Notes: generated from the sequence alone by a model not told the origin. A stretch of 64,000 bases of DNA from Crotophaga sulcirostris (GCA_013397455.1 VYZB01000125.1:1252435-1316434), one strand, 5' to 3'. Shown: positions 40,928 through 53,911, numbered from the stretch's first letter. Program-made: numbers and translations.

Positions 40928-43556
40928 GTAAGGATCATGCCCAAAATCTACTTTCAAGAAAGTTGAAATATTTGCATGGTTAGTTTGGGAATTGTTGAAA
41001 ATGCCTCCTGCATATAACAAATGGGCTGAACGAATGGAGAGGGGGTCACGAGTCTATCTTCACATCTTCCCTCCTGCCTTCTTCAAGTCCTCCCCTCTAC
41101 AAAATTTTGAAACAGTTTAGCTGGAATAAGCCCAGTCCATACAGTGTCAATGAACCTTAATTCAAGGACTATATTTTGCTCTGTGTGTTCACAGTGCCCG
41201 GCGCTGCAAGTCAAGTGTGTGATTTTGGCTGCTGGCCATGTTTTATTAGTGGAAATAACTTCTGAACCTTGACACTCGTTTTGTAATTATCCCAGACCAA
41301 TGGAGAACATGGGAGCAAGAAAAATAACTAAAGAGTGAGCTTTTTGATTGCTGTTTGCGAAACACAGAAAATTTCCTACAGAAAGGTAAACATATGAAAT
41401 CTATGAAACATAAAGACATGACCAGGTGATATAACTTTTTCTTCTCATAGATATGCTTAATTTGCAAGTATGAATCCCAGTATGTGTCAGGTAGTTGTAA
41501 TACACAAAGGTCTTTTGACTTCACATTTATTTTCTTAATCATCACAGAAAACTGCCACTAAATATGTTTATTTCCATCACTGGGCCTGACTGCATCTTTG
41601 AGAAATAGATGTTGCCTATAAAAAAACTCCCAAATTTGTTCAGCCTTTCAGCCCCTACTATTGCCTTCAGATTGCTTTTAGATTGTATTTATTACTGAAG
41701 AAGTCACTGCTTCCGCTCTCCTCGAAAGCAGCTATTCCTACCTTGGGGATCTATATTTGCATCAAAAATCTGATTAGTTCTCACTGATTCTCAGAGAATA
41801 AACAGTGACTACAAAACCTGGGATGGTTAACATGTTGGTCTGGACCATGAAGGTACCAGTCAACATCTCCTGCTGCACCCCCGCTCTTCAAAGACATAGA
41901 AACTGGCCAATTTCATCTTAATCTCATACACTAACCACTGGCATCATTGTGGGATTCTGGGAAGAAAACAGCCGCTGGTGTTAATGCGCAGCTTGCCACC
42001 AGAAGGCACCCATGAAGCATCCTTGCTGGAATGTTGCTCTCTGCCAGACTATCCCTATGGAGAACGACTGGCTTAACCTCCTCATTTTCTCCTGGGGAGA
42101 ACAATCATATGTATTCAAGACAAAAAATCTTAGCGTTTCTAAGGCCTTTAACTTTCAACTCTTCCAAGTGATGCAGAGAACCAGCCCCTAAAATCAACAT
42201 TTCACATCCCCACCAAGCTAAACCCCTGGAAATATTCTTGAAGTTACCTCCCTGCAGCAAGACTGTAAGGAGAGGAGCCATTAGGACAAGGGCAGCCAAA
42301 TCAATCTTCAACCGTTGATAACCTCAAGGGTATAAGGAAGTTGAGTGTCATGTATTTTATCATATGATTGATCATGATGATGCATCGTTTAAAGAGCAAC
42401 AGCCATCTTTGAGGCACAGTAGAGGGTAGGTCTTTGTTGAACAGTAATTCTCAATTACCCCACCACGACCTTGCAGAGGTCTTTGATCATTCACAAGGAG
42501 GCCTGAGCTGACCAGTAAATAGGGTCCTGTGATAAGAAACTTGTTATTGGCCATGGATGACTGATGGAGAACTGCTAGTTATTTTTTACAACAGTTTATA
42601 CAATAGCTCACAGAAATGTTTTGGGGCCTCAGTGTGATAGAGTCTACTTCTCCTGGGCAAGTGATCAGTAAAGTTCACAGGTAGATCAATCTTCCTAATA
42701 ATTTATAGCTACATCACTTTGATGAGGTCAAGTCGTAAGGTGCACACAAATTATGTTCTCACTGAGAATGGGAAGTTGTCACTCCTGATGGTATCACCTT
42801 GCCCGTCCTCCCCGAAACGACTTCTCTGAAATCCTCCTCCAAGCAGCAATTCTATCAGCAGGTCCTCTTAGACAACCACCACGAAATGAATTGCTCAGAC
42901 AGTCAACAGCAGCCTCCTGCAAATACTTATCCTCTCAAAGACTCTCATCATAAAACTTTATGATACCTTTTCCCTGACGATAATCCAGTATAAACATAAT
43001 TTAATGATACTAGGAGGAAAACAACCATGGCAACAAAAACAACAGGCAATGATTGTAAAGTCTCTTATCTCATCATTTTTTCTTTTTTTCCCCACTCATT
43101 CTCTTTCCTTTGTTTTAAATGTGTATTATTTTGGTCATGCTGTCACTGGATTATTACATGCTCTCAATTATACTGCTATAAAGCCAGAAGGTCTTTTGTG
43201 GTTGTATTTTAAGCCTCTGAGGTAGTTCTTTTTTGCTTGTGAATTTGATTCAACTTTGCTTTGGCTTACTTCCATGCCTGTTAAACCACTCTATCCTGCT
43301 TTGAAAAAGAAACTATGTCCAAGGGAAATGTTGGAGACAACCACAGAAACAATTTACCAGATGCGCCTATTTTTTCCCTAATCTGAATTTGACTTTGTTT
43401 ACACAGCAGAAGGATTTCCTATATGCACTCCCACAAGTTATTTATCAAGCATGAAATGTCCTTCATTGTGTAATCAATACTCTTGATACTTTTTCATATT
43501 CAATCACATCATACTTCACTAAAGACTCAAGCCTCCTTCGGGTAACCCTAGGTTAG

Positions 43557-43836
43557 GAAGTGTGCATTGTGAGTGTTTCCTCAGCCTCTATCAAAGCCAG
43601 TAAAGCAGCTTCATTTAGAAAGTTATCAGATTTATTAGCCAAAAGAAGTGACCTTGCTAAGGAAGCATCTGACTCCTCGAGTTGTATTACTGTTGGAGAT
43701 ATAACTATACATTCTGTACCCAAAGAAGATACAGAAAAAATGAAAAGCGCCGAATTTTTATTCTGTGAACAGAGATTTCCCTGAGAGTTTCCTGGACCAG
43801 TTCAATATTCATCCAAGGTAGTACAAATCCTTAATT
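43557..43836 (+). other. Protein-like open segment, unidentified
   Basis: The plus frame from just after the TAG at 43554 to the TGA at 43782 translates to 75 residues with balanced, protein-like composition. It is a Ser/Ala/Lys-rich helical start (SFRKLSDLLAKRSDLAKEA), then SCITVGDITIHSVPKED and MKSAEFLFCE. Beyond the TGA a one-base shift would read PESFLDQFNIHPR before a TAG at 43830. The acceptor-like TTTCCTCAG at 43576-43584 could open an exon. It could be a decayed retrocopy, a real exon, or chance. I recognise no family. Confidence 0.18.
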
Positions 43837-46800
43837 CTAGGCTTTAGCCTCTGTTTCTCAGTCCCATTTGAACACCAGTCTGGTACGTGTCATTAAAAAG
43901 CTGAATGAGCGACACTCCAGTCCTGAGTCAGTGGGTTTGCAATCCAAAAAAAAACAAAATTAGAGAGAAAAAGGTGGATTACCTACCTTCTCCTTTTTTC
44001 TCCCCTGAATACTCCAAACACAGGTTTACCTGCATAAATCCAACAAATTACTGTTATTACAACCCTCAGAAATGAAATACATCCAATATACTAAAGGTGG
44101 CTGCAGTTTATAAGCGGCTCACAAACTGGGATTAGAGACCACAGTGCTTTCTCATTTGTTTTACTACCACGGCCTATTTCTCACACCTTGTCAGCAAACT
44201 GCTCAAAGAAATCATTAAATAAATGCACACTGGGGTAGTATTTACCCACTTTTCATATGCCAAAGCTATAAAAGCATCCTGCCATTTGTCAGTGCTGGGT
44301 GTACCATGCCTTTGTATTTCCCCCTGGATGGGTGCAGTGGATGTGCACAGCCACCAGCAGTTCAATGAAGGTCTCACTATGCTTTTCCTCCACTGCCTTC
44401 AGTTTCAAGGTCCCTCAGACCCCCTTTAAGCCTGGTACCTTCTTCTGCCTTTCAGTGTAGGTGGAATAACCATGTCAGATCACAACAAAAACAATATTAA
44501 CTTCTTTAATTAAATTTACCAGCATTACTTATTTGAATGACACAAGCTGTTCTGAGCTGCAGCTACAAATATGTTATATCAGCAGCTGCACAAATATGGA
44601 ATAAAATAAGCAAATAATTCATAACTTCACTAAGCAAAGATTTCACTGTACTTGTTTGTTCTAATAAATGCAAACACACAGAAATATTTTTAAGCAAAGA
44701 GATTCTGCCAGGACTTTGTATGAAAAAATTGGTATGGCTAGTACACAGCCTGCTCCAGGCTTAAAAAAGAGATTTTGAGGAAGAAAGAGTCCAGCAGAAA
44801 CCTGAAGATAATCAAATGGACTGTTTTGTCCCATTATGAATTCAAATGTATTTGGAAGGAACTGATGGAAGTGAGAGAAGGAGGAGTCTCTATTTTGAAT
44901 GATCTTGTATTTGATGGAGGGTCTCCCCCTCCAGTTGCCCCTGCGAGCATGGCAGCGATTTCCTGCACAAGTGCAGGCTGTGTTAGTGAAAGGTTGAGAG
45001 GGATGTTATAATTCATGTTAAATGTACAAACACATGTAAATTGCTCCATTCCTCCCCTTACTTAAAATGAAGTGGGGTAATCTACATTCTAAATAAGATT
45101 AGGGTGCCATTACAAATCCTACTAATTCTCTTGCCAGAGCTGCACTAAGAAGCTGGTGGGTTCCTGGGGTCAGTCCCCCCTCCTGCAGTACCACTCAGCC
45201 ACTGGACCAGCACCCCAGACAGCAGCAGTGGAAGCCCCATGCTGACAGCCCAGGGTACAGCTCTCCAATCTCTGCATTTGTTCAGTTGTTGACCTCTTGA
45301 AAGCTGAAGTGAGTGGGTTTATCAGCAACACTGAGACTGTGGTTGCTGAATGCTACAGAATGGCAAATCCCACCTTTTCTTTTCCAAATAGTAAAAATAC
45401 TGGGCTCAGCTGGATATAAAGATGTTCAGCATCTCTGAGCATGAGTTTGTGCCACCTAAGTTTACGGAGCAGCTGCTGCCTGTGTGGAGAAATGACAGGA
45501 AATGCCGTGGGGAGGACACGGAGCCAGACCTGGGTACCCAGAGGAAGAATCTGCACTGAGGTGGGAGTGTGTTGAGGGGCATCCTGATGGCTCTCCCCAG
45601 AGACACACTGGGGGCTGCAAGCCCAGCATCAGTGCTACATTTATTACATTTATTACCCACATGCTGGAGCAGTTTCCAGCCCAGAAAGAAATAGCACGGG
45701 TCTCAGCCTGCATTCAGCTTTGGTCAGAGCACAGCCCAGCATGAGCTGCCTCTTGGAGCTCCTGGGTCAGCAACACAGCAGAGCCTTGCTCAGGGGCAGG
45801 GTTGCTCCAAAGACACATGTGCAAAGCGACAACTGGACAAGACATAAAAGATAAACTTTCCCCTGTTTGGGTTAATGATCATTAACCCAGTCAGCTGAGA
45901 GGGTGGAAGGAAGAGGTAGTTTTACAGCTGATTGGATTATTTAGAGGAGCTGGCATCCTCGAGGCAGGATGTCCTTCCCTCCATGCAGCCTGCAGAAATA
46001 AGGTCTGATGTGGATGAGAGCCACAGAGCTCTGCCCGCTTGTCTCAGCTATGCAAGATGAAAATACCCTCAAATGCTACCAAAAGCCCAGGGTGAGGCAG
46101 CTCCCTCCACTGCACCCTCTCACTTGCACACTTTGCAATCAAAGTGTTCCGTTTTGGAGTCCATTCACCTACTCCCAGTTCATTGACTGGTCATCCTGAC
46201 CCTTCTCTCTACTTTGATACATGAAGATGCTTGGCTATGTCCATCCCTTCATTGTCTAAAACAAAAGGAAGAGGAGGACAGGACTGGCCAGTGTTATCCT
46301 TCACCCCTACCCTTTTCCTAGACAAGATACTACTGGGAAATTCTGGAGTAAATCTGCTGCAGAGATTTTGCACACACTGCTGCTTTTCTCCAGGCTGAGT
46401 GAGAGCAGGAGCAGATCTACAGCTGTAATAAGGCACTTCCCATATAAAACAGAGGACGATGCTTTTTGCCTGCTTTGCAGAGGCAGTGTGATATTAAGTC
46501 TAAACATTGTACAACAAGCAGTTAGATTCCCAGACAGAATTAGCTGTACAAATTAAGATTATCAAATCACACTGCCAACAACAGATCCTGGCTGGAAACC
46601 AGGCTATGAGAACTGCCTGCCCCTGTCCCTCTGAAAACTGAGCATAGTGCAAAATCGTATCAATTAATAGTTGGGTAGGTGTATTGTCTCAAGGCTCACA
46701 ATGGCTCTGTCTAGTCATATCCTATCCAGGTTTAACTGATCCATTGTCATTTGGACTGAAATGATTTCGCTTTCTAAGCTGTCCTTAAAAGGTAGAGAAT

Positions 46801-47321
46801 TTTAGTCTTTAATAGGCTGGCAATCCACAATGTGCCATTTCCACTCTGCTTAGGTACCTGAAATTACATGGAGAATATCAGATCACTTACAGACCAGCTA
46901 CTTCTCTAGGATTCCCTGTGGTGTTCAGGTACAAAAGGCATGATAAACAACAGAGCAATAGGCTTCATTTTGAGTTCCCTTTGCTTCTCTTGGCTTCGTT
47001 TATCTCCACAATTTTATTTCCAAATAAATTCTTTCCATGGGCTTGCAGGATAGCGGCTATTCCACTGTAACACATCTTTTCTGCAGACTCATCCAAGTGA
47101 GAAAAGCGGAAGAGTTACTAGAGAATAAAGGCTGACATTTATTCCTTTGGGGGTGGATCAGGCAAAGTAAGAACTAAATAAGAAAGTTTTCTTCCAAGAA
47201 AAGAGCAAAGCTAAAAAAAAACGTACTATCTTTACGGTATACATCCAAACTGCAGACACTGTTTTAAATCTAAATGTGTAAGGAGCAAATATGTCAAATG
47301 GCTTTGATTTGGGAGACAAAC

Positions 47322-47381
47322 TATCTGAAATAGATAGAAAAGAAATAAAAATAGAAATATCTGAAATAGACAGAAAAGATT
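47322..47381. repeat. 36-bp period tandem duplication
   Basis: TATCTGAAATAGATAGAAAA at 47322 recurs at 47358 with one substitution (C for T). The spacer is A-rich. Confidence 0.75.
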
Positions 47382-48261
47382 CAGCTGTTTCCGTGCATCC
47401 TATTTAAGGCAATCTAAAATGAGAAAGCTAATTTGATTTAGTTACTCTTTTTCTAAGAGCCAGCCTGTGCTTCAGTTCCACATGATGAGCATGGTCAGTA
47501 CTGATACGTCCTTCTATATGGTTTCTCCAGTAGCCATTGCTTTGATTTTAACTAATGAGGATATTACACATAGCACCAGTGGAAGATCTAGCCTTGCACT
47601 GCTCTGTATTGTCCTACAGTGCCCTTTGGGACACACATTTGAACGTAAACGAAGCTGTCCTCTGGAGGCTTATTCTTACTGAAATGCTGTGGGACATGGT
47701 GGCAAGGTGCTAGCACGCAGCACATTTTCCGCGTGCAAAGCGGCAAGAACAAAAATATTGGTGTGTATATAAAATGCACAACCCTACCACACTGCCAAAA
47801 CCATAGCTGACCTCACAAAGAGGCAGCAGGGCTGGTGGGTCCAGACAGGCAGCTCATGATCTGAGGAGACCACTCAGTCAGACATGGGTCACCAAACCAA
47901 ACTGAGCCCTCTGGCAGGACGTGGCCATGCCAGGCTCACCATGGCAGGCTGGTCCTTCAGGGATGGTTGGTTTATGTTGGTGTTCCTCCTCAGGATAAAT
48001 CCCACTTCTCACCTCCAGGAACAGTCAGAATTGACTTCAAACAGTGTGAGGCAGAGAATCTATCACTCTGCTGTCACGTTGTTCCCATGGCTAATTACCT
48101 CTTTTGTTAATGATCTTTAACTATGAGCTAAACTTGTCACCATACAATTATATAACTAGATTCTTTTTCTTAAACTGAATCTTTACATTACAATAAAAGC
48201 CTCTTTCTTCAAGGAGGCCCAGAAAAGAATCAGTAAGAGGCAGGTTATGCCCCAAATATGT

Positions 48262-48942
48262 GATAATCTGGGTAGACAGACACACCCACTGCTGGGTTAA
48301 AAACTGGCTGGATGGCCAGGCCAAAAAAAGTGGTGGTAAATGGAGTTAAATCCAGTTGGAGGCCGGTCACAAGTGGCGTCCCCCAGGGTTCAGTGCTGGG
48401 GCCAGTCCTGTTCAATATCTTTATCTACAACCTGGATGAGGGGATTGAGTGCACCCTTAGCAAGTTTGAAGGTGACACTAAGCTGCTTGAAGGAAGGGAG
48501 GCTCTGTAGAGGGGTTTGGACAGCCTGGATCGATGGACTGGAACCAACGGGATGAGGTTCAACAAGACCAAGTGTCAAGTCCTGTACCTGGGACACAACA
48601 ACTCCCTGCAGTGTTACAGACGTATTGAAGAATGGCTGGAGAGTGGCCTGACAGAGAAGGACCTGGGGGTGTTGGTTGACAGTGGGTGAATATGAGCCAG
48701 CAGTGGCCCAATTGGATAAGAAGACTAATGGCATCTTGGCCAGTATCGGAAATAGTGTGGCCAGCAGGGAAGTGATTGTGCCCCTGTACTCAGCACCGGT
48801 GAGGCCACACCTCAAACCCCCCTGGAGATGTTTAAAAGACAGGTAGATGAGTTTCTCAGAGATATGGTTTAGCAATTGCATAGGTATGGTTGGAGTCGAT
48901 GATCTCAGTGTTTTTTTCCAACCAGATGATTCTATGACATGA
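48262..48942 (+). mobile_element. CR1 LINE, 5'-truncated with internal deletion
   Basis: The fragment begins in the CR1 reverse transcriptase near the NWLDG-type motif, runs through the RT core and ends in a CR1 3'UTR (GTTGGAGTCGATGATCTCAG, TTCCAACC, then ATTCTATGA). About 48816 there is an internal deletion. The peptide reaches RPHLK, where an intact element would continue with EYC and the long thumb region, but it jumps straight to [17 protein letters not shown], the normal C-terminal end. The insertion is dead: it has several stops and a substituted catalytic motif. Its TTCTATGA tail differs from the AATACTGT tail of the copies at 18.95 and 50.76 kb, so at least two CR1 subfamilies were active in this lineage. 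Confidence 0.93.
48300..48795 (+). pseudogene. Reverse transcriptase remnant of CR1 ORF2
   Basis: This is part of the RNA-dependent DNA polymerase that copies CR1 RNA at the nicked target. In the frame starting at 48312, residues 21-27 read SGVPQGS, followed by [11 protein letters not shown], a hallmark of non-LTR RT motifs. The catalytic motif, normally F/Y-A-D-D, reads FEGD at 48465-48476, so the first of the two aspartates is lost through an A-D to E-G change. The frame stops at 48507. Matching peptide continues after it (MRFNKTKCQVLYLG, then [11 protein letters not shown]) before more stops. A normal CR1 ORF2 is about 900-1000 residues; this fragment covers roughly 160. Confidence 0.9.
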
Positions 48943-50759
48943 CAGGAAACCAGTAGCTGAACAGAAATTCTCCATTTCATGGGTGGACTTGGAGAAACAA
49001 GAAAACTTGCCTGAGCCAACACAATGACACATCCAGGACACATCTGTCCCACATTACCTTCCCTCCAATTTCTATAGCTGCAGAGCTTGACTGTAAATGT
49101 ACGCAGTTGTAATTGCCTAACACCGGTCTACCAACAACTGCCCAACACTTGCAGACCTTCACACAATGTAGGCTTGCAGTGTTTGCTAGGGAGGGGCACT
49201 GGGCACATCCCAGGGCCACCACTGCACCCCCAGCCTCCCTTGGGGAACATCCTGTTTAGCTCTGTGTGTTTGCTTTCACAATTTCCACTGTGCTCACATG
49301 GGCAAATTTCACTGACAGCACGTGTCAATCATGGAGCTGAAAGCCAAGGTCCTGAGGAAACACTTGGGTTGCCCTGGCCCTGCAGTAACACAGAGCAGCC
49401 CTCACCCAAGGACCATGGTCTGGGTTAACACGGTGGATTAAAGACATGTGGTCTTTGGCAAGGGGCATAAGCCAGAAGGAAAATAACATATTTTCATAGC
49501 ATATGAGTTATTACTGAGACAATTCACAACCCTCTGCTTCAAGGAAGACTTTGCAAACTCTCATGTTCTTTTCTTTGAAATGCAACTAAAACAAGAAATC
49601 ACTTTGTCTCAATTATACTAATGACCCATGTCACAGGCTGTCAAAGTTGCTGAGTATGCACGTGAAAGGGAATGTTTAGATAGCAATATGTGTTTACAAA
49701 AGCTGGAACACGGTACTGGACAAAAGGTGTCATGATGAGGATGCTGCTTCAGCCACACAAAGGACTCTTCTATAATGCCTCTGCCCTATTTTAATGAGTT
49801 GCTTTATCCTGCCAAACAGACAAGCACTACAAAAATCTTGGGCATCAGCAGAGCCCTGGGATCATGCAGATAACAGCAAACACAACAGCACTTTGGCTCA
49901 AGCGATGCTCATGATCAGTTCTGTGTTTTAAAAAAATACAACAAATTATAGTTCTGAACTGTCGCTTGAATTTATGACCTTGTGTGCATTTACTCACTTA
50001 GAAAGCATCATATTGTGTTATGTCTTATCCCATGAGGCTATTACTGAACACAGTGAGATGCAATGGTACACGAAACAAGCTGGGATCAGAAGTAATGCAA
50101 AAGATTTTGCAGGTAAAAATATCCACAGATGAGTTTCGAGAAGGCTTTTAGCAGGGATGACATGCAAATTCCCCCTGCTGCTTCACTTCTCACCAACTTG
50201 ACAGGCTCTAATAGTTTCATTTAGGCTAGACAGAGTGAAAAAGTATCTCATGAACTGTGTGGAGTACAGCCAGTGCTTTTTATTGACTGTTCCCTGAAAT
50301 TTGGATACACGTATTACAGGGGAGGACATGGTGCAGAACTGCCTGCAGTCCCTCCCTCTCCTACGGAAAGCAGAGGCATGCAAGTCGTGTCAGCAAATGC
50401 TGTGGAGTGTATTGAGTAGGAACTACAAATTCAGTAAAATGGAGTTAATTTAAGAATTACTAAGGCCCAAAGGGATCTTTGCTAACAGATAATCTAATGT
50501 TGTACATAAAATAGGCTAGATAATTTCCCCTGTAATTCGTGCACGTAGCCCTGAAACTTGAGGCTGTATTTCTTCATACCAGTACTTCCCTCTTCTCTCA
50601 AGGAGCCATCTGGGTTGGTGCTACACACCATGGCCTCTGGAGACAGCAGCAGAGCTCACCCACCTCCCCCTTGCAGGGTAGGCAGTTACCAGGGTGAGCC
50701 TGGTGCTCCCCAGCCGAGGGTGCCTGTCTCATTACCGCTCTGCAGGAGGCAAGTTAACC
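48943..50759. other. Unique spacer between two opposed CR1 copies
   Basis: About 1.8 kb of ordinary mixed sequence. The frame at 49087-49428 plus is Pro/Ser/Leu-rich and shadowed by an open minus frame. No repeat found. Confidence 0.6.
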
Positions 50760-50998
50760 TTCACAGTATCACAGTATTACAAGGCTGGAAAGGACCTCTG
50801 AGATCATCAAGTCCAACCTATAGCCTAACACTAACACCAACTCATCATATAAACCATAGCACTCAGTGCCTCATCCAATCTCCTCTTAAACACCTCCAGG
50901 GTCGGCAACTCCACCACCTCCCTGGGCAGCGCATTCCAATGGCTAATTACCCTTTCCGTGAATAACTTTTTCCTAATATCAAGCCTTTCACCATGCCA
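50760..50998 (-). mobile_element. CR1 LINE 3' end with last ORF2 codons (5'-truncated)
   Basis: On the minus strand, from about 50985 down, the frame reads [18 protein letters not shown], then [19 protein letters not shown] and EALSAMVYM. This is the conserved C-terminus of CR1 ORF2. A stop at about 50831 is followed by the 3'UTR core (GGTTGGACTTGATGATCTCA, then AGGTCCTTTCCAGCCTT) and the terminal GTAATACTGTGATACTGTG repeat at 50760-50785. The coding part is uninterrupted, so the copy is younger than those at 39.2 and 48.3 kb. It lies 1.8 kb from the plus-strand CR1 at 48.3 kb in the opposite orientation, as an independent insertion. Confidence 0.95.
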
Positions 50999-51570
50999 CT
51001 GGTGCAAATACATGGACTAGATGATGGTCATAGGTCCCTCCCAAAAGGAACTCTTCTCTTCTTCTGCGCTTCATTCTATATTGTGCCACAGGGAGCTGCA
51101 AATTCATGTTCACAACTCAGGACATGCACATTGGGTTTTCTCTCTCAGTACAGATTAATTCTCACACTGCAGGAAAGTTGAAAATCAAGAGCACTGCTGG
51201 TCAGAAATGGAAATCCCCAGCAAGGCTCTACCAATTTATCAGGAGACAATTCGACATCACGGCTTTAGAAATGCAGCTGCACAGAGGACATCCGGGGTTG
51301 CTGCTGGCAGCTCATCACAGTGGCTCAGAGACCCACTGACACAGCATGCAACCTGGGTTAGCCCTGCCAGCATGGGTTGGAGCTGCATGAAGCTGTGGAC
51401 AACCCAGTGGATGGGAGCATCGTTTCCGCAGCCCCTGCGTGCCTCCAGCCAGCCTGCAGCCTGGGCACTCACAGGGCACTGTCAGGGTACTCCTCCTTGG
51501 AACCAGCACCTGTAACTTGAACTCTCCTGGGGCCACTTTTCTACATGTTGCTGCTAATGTAATATGTGAA

Positions 51571-51690
51571 CATACAGATACATATGAGATATATATACTT
51601 ACATATCTATACACACATCTCTATGTGTGTGTTCAGATATATACATAAAAAATATATATGCATGTATAAATGCACACATATTTATATAAC
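51571..51690. repeat. Mixed TA/CA/TG low-complexity tract
   Basis: Interleaved ATAT, ACAC and GTGT dinucleotide runs, including ATGTGTGTG and AATATATATG. This is a compound microsatellite, with alternating purine-pyrimidine sequence that could adopt non-B structure. Confidence 0.8.
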
Positions 51691-52212
51691 AACAATTGCT
51701 GGTAACAAAAAAGCTACTTAATGCTGCCCTTATTGAGGGCACAGAGCAGGCTGCTTCTGCTGGACACTGTGTTGAAGGCAGAGAAAAGGATACTGCTCAT
51801 GCAGCAGCACAGGCAACAAAGCTCACTAAAACACTTCCAAAAATTGAAATGCTAGGTGCAGGTTAGTGGTGGAAAAAAACCTACAATGCCCAGCAATTTC
51901 CTTTCAATTAGGTGCTAGATACACCTGAAGTTAACCCAGTCTGCTAATAGAACTGAGTGGCGACAGTGTGGATGAAGACATTACACAGGCTGATTCAGAA
52001 TTCAGATGTCCTAGAGTGAGAGAAACCCAAAGAAGAGGTTGACTCCAAGCTGTCCCTGTAGCAGGTGAGAGATGCTCCTGCCACCCTCTGTGCCAGCTGG
52101 CTGGGTAAGCCCAGGGCAGCAGAGCTGTCTCTTGGGAGGACGGAGGTGCAGTTGCAATAGTATCACAGTTCAGCTGGCACTGAAAATCAAACTCAGACTA
52201 ATTGAATACAGC

Positions 52213-52226
52213 TTTTTTTTTTTTTT
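52213..52226. repeat. Poly-T then poly-C tract
   Basis: Fourteen T followed directly by six C, giving a strong strand asymmetry. It resembles a polypyrimidine tract, but no AG acceptor follows in the next bases. Confidence 0.85.
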
Positions 52227-53844
52227 CCCCCCTATATGGACTTCAATTTTCCAAGGCCTTTGAGATGTCTATATAAATGTCAGGAGATTAATGTGCTGTC
52301 TCTGAGAAGTTAGTATTGGCTTTGCCTAGACGAGGCTTATTCCTTTACAGCCAGAGGCACAGTGCAGCAGAGGATAGAGAAACAAGAGAAAAACTCTTTG
52401 TGCTTTTCTTAGCTGTGGCTCACAAAATATATTTCCAAAGGTTACATAGCAGGTAGGAGTGCTATTTAGCCAGGTAAGCCTGTTTTTTGTGGCTAGAAAA
52501 TGACCTGTTTCCTCCTCCTTTCCTGATATGTTTTTTATCACCTGAGATAAAATAAATTGTACAGAGCCTGTTTTACACACTCCAGTTTCTCAAGCCCACA
52601 ATGTCCACATAAACAGGAGCAAAAGAAGTTTCCAACCAGACATGCATGTAGGGAGCAATGTTTGCCACTGCAGAACCAGGGGGACGACATTCCAGGGATG
52701 ACACCCCAGCTGCAACAGCTTTCTAAGCAACAGCATTTCCAGACAACAGACCAAGTGGCCTTTCCTCGCCAACAAACACAAAGCGAACCAGCCTCCTTCG
52801 AGTGAGGAGGAGGGGCTGTGAGGGGCACAAGCAAAGCATCCCTGCTGCACCGCTGCCTGAAGGCTATGGGACCCTGCCAGCTGCCAAGCAAAGGGAGCAC
52901 TGGTGTGATGCTCTGCCCATGCTCCGCTCCTCCCACCTCCCAGTCACCGCTTGCATCTGCGCGCCAAATGTGGTTTCTCTGTGTTTAATAATCCTCAGTG
53001 GATTTCTCTTCCAATCTCACAGGGAGCCCAGAAACACCTAAGTATTTCTCAGCTTCTGTGATGCTGAGTTCACCCAGACTGCTGTCATAGCAGAAAAACC
53101 CATCCGCTTCTTTTTTCTTGCAATTTTTTTCCGTGAAAGACTCCAGAAACCAGTATTATATTGACTCAACAGTACATGACACGTGCCAGATCATTCTATG
53201 TGCAATTCTGCCTACTGTACTTAATCTCGCTTCTGAAGATTTACAATAGGTATAGTCACAAGAAAAGTTTCCCACAAAATATAATAATAATAATTATGAA
53301 AGTGTTGTTTCGTGATGTTAAGGAAAGGTATTGCTATCTCAAGCTCTTCAGTCCTCATACTGGTTAACATCAGTAAACAGTAACACTACTTGACATTGCA
53401 ACCCTGGTTGAAGTGATAGCCTACTGATAGAGCACAGAGTATTTTTCCCCTATTAATGATAGATCTCCTTCTTCTTAAATATGCCTGATTACTTTGTGTT
53501 TAGGGTTTTGATTTGTTTGTTTGTTTTTCAATTCAGAAAGTTTCAAGCTAATACAGAATGAAGAAATTGAGAATTTGGAAACCCAAGTTTAAAAGGTCAG
53601 CCATTCTTAAAACTTTAGTCCTATAGAAAGTTCTGTAAAAGAGTCAGAACAATGCAAAATCTTATTTGTTTTTATCCTAAAGCTGGCACAAAGTCTACAC
53701 AGTAAACCAAAACAAGCCGATCACATTATGTACCAGTTGTTGCTATGGGGTACTGCTGACATGATTAATTAGATAGTCACTGGGCCAGAAAAAGGAGTGA
53801 AAATTAATATGATTTTCTGGCCATTTCAGCATTTTATATTACAG

Positions 53845-53911
53845 AGCCACAGAAGAAATACTAAACAACCTTTGGAGAAAAGAATGAGATTCATGTCTGG
53901 TCCCCGCTCAG
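53845..53911 (+). other. Exon-like block with consensus splice sites
   Basis: A strong acceptor (pyrimidine/T-rich stretch ending TTTTATATTACAG at 53844) and a perfect CAG-GTAAGT donor at 53909-53917 bound 67 nt. The frame starting at 53845 is open across it (SHRRNTKQPLEKRMRF, then MSGPRS, plus one base). I do not recognise the peptide. No partner exon is evident within several kb. It could be an lncRNA exon, an exon of a gene with very large introns, or chance. An alternative acceptor AG lies 16 nt upstream (CCATTTCAG at 53821-53829). Confidence 0.2.

Larger units (their letters stand above)
39396..48261. other. Unique non-coding sequence
   Basis: Includes the exon-like block at 40.86 kb, the protein-like segment at 43.56 kb and the 36-bp duplication at 47.32 kb. 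The overlapping minus frames at 45353-45713 are compositional. No gene family recognised. Confidence 0.55.

Noticed and set aside
48390..49052. 220-codon minus-strand frame, the longest in the window
   Set aside because: It is the antisense of the CR1 insertion whose plus strand encodes recognisable reverse transcriptase motifs, and its own peptide has no family features.
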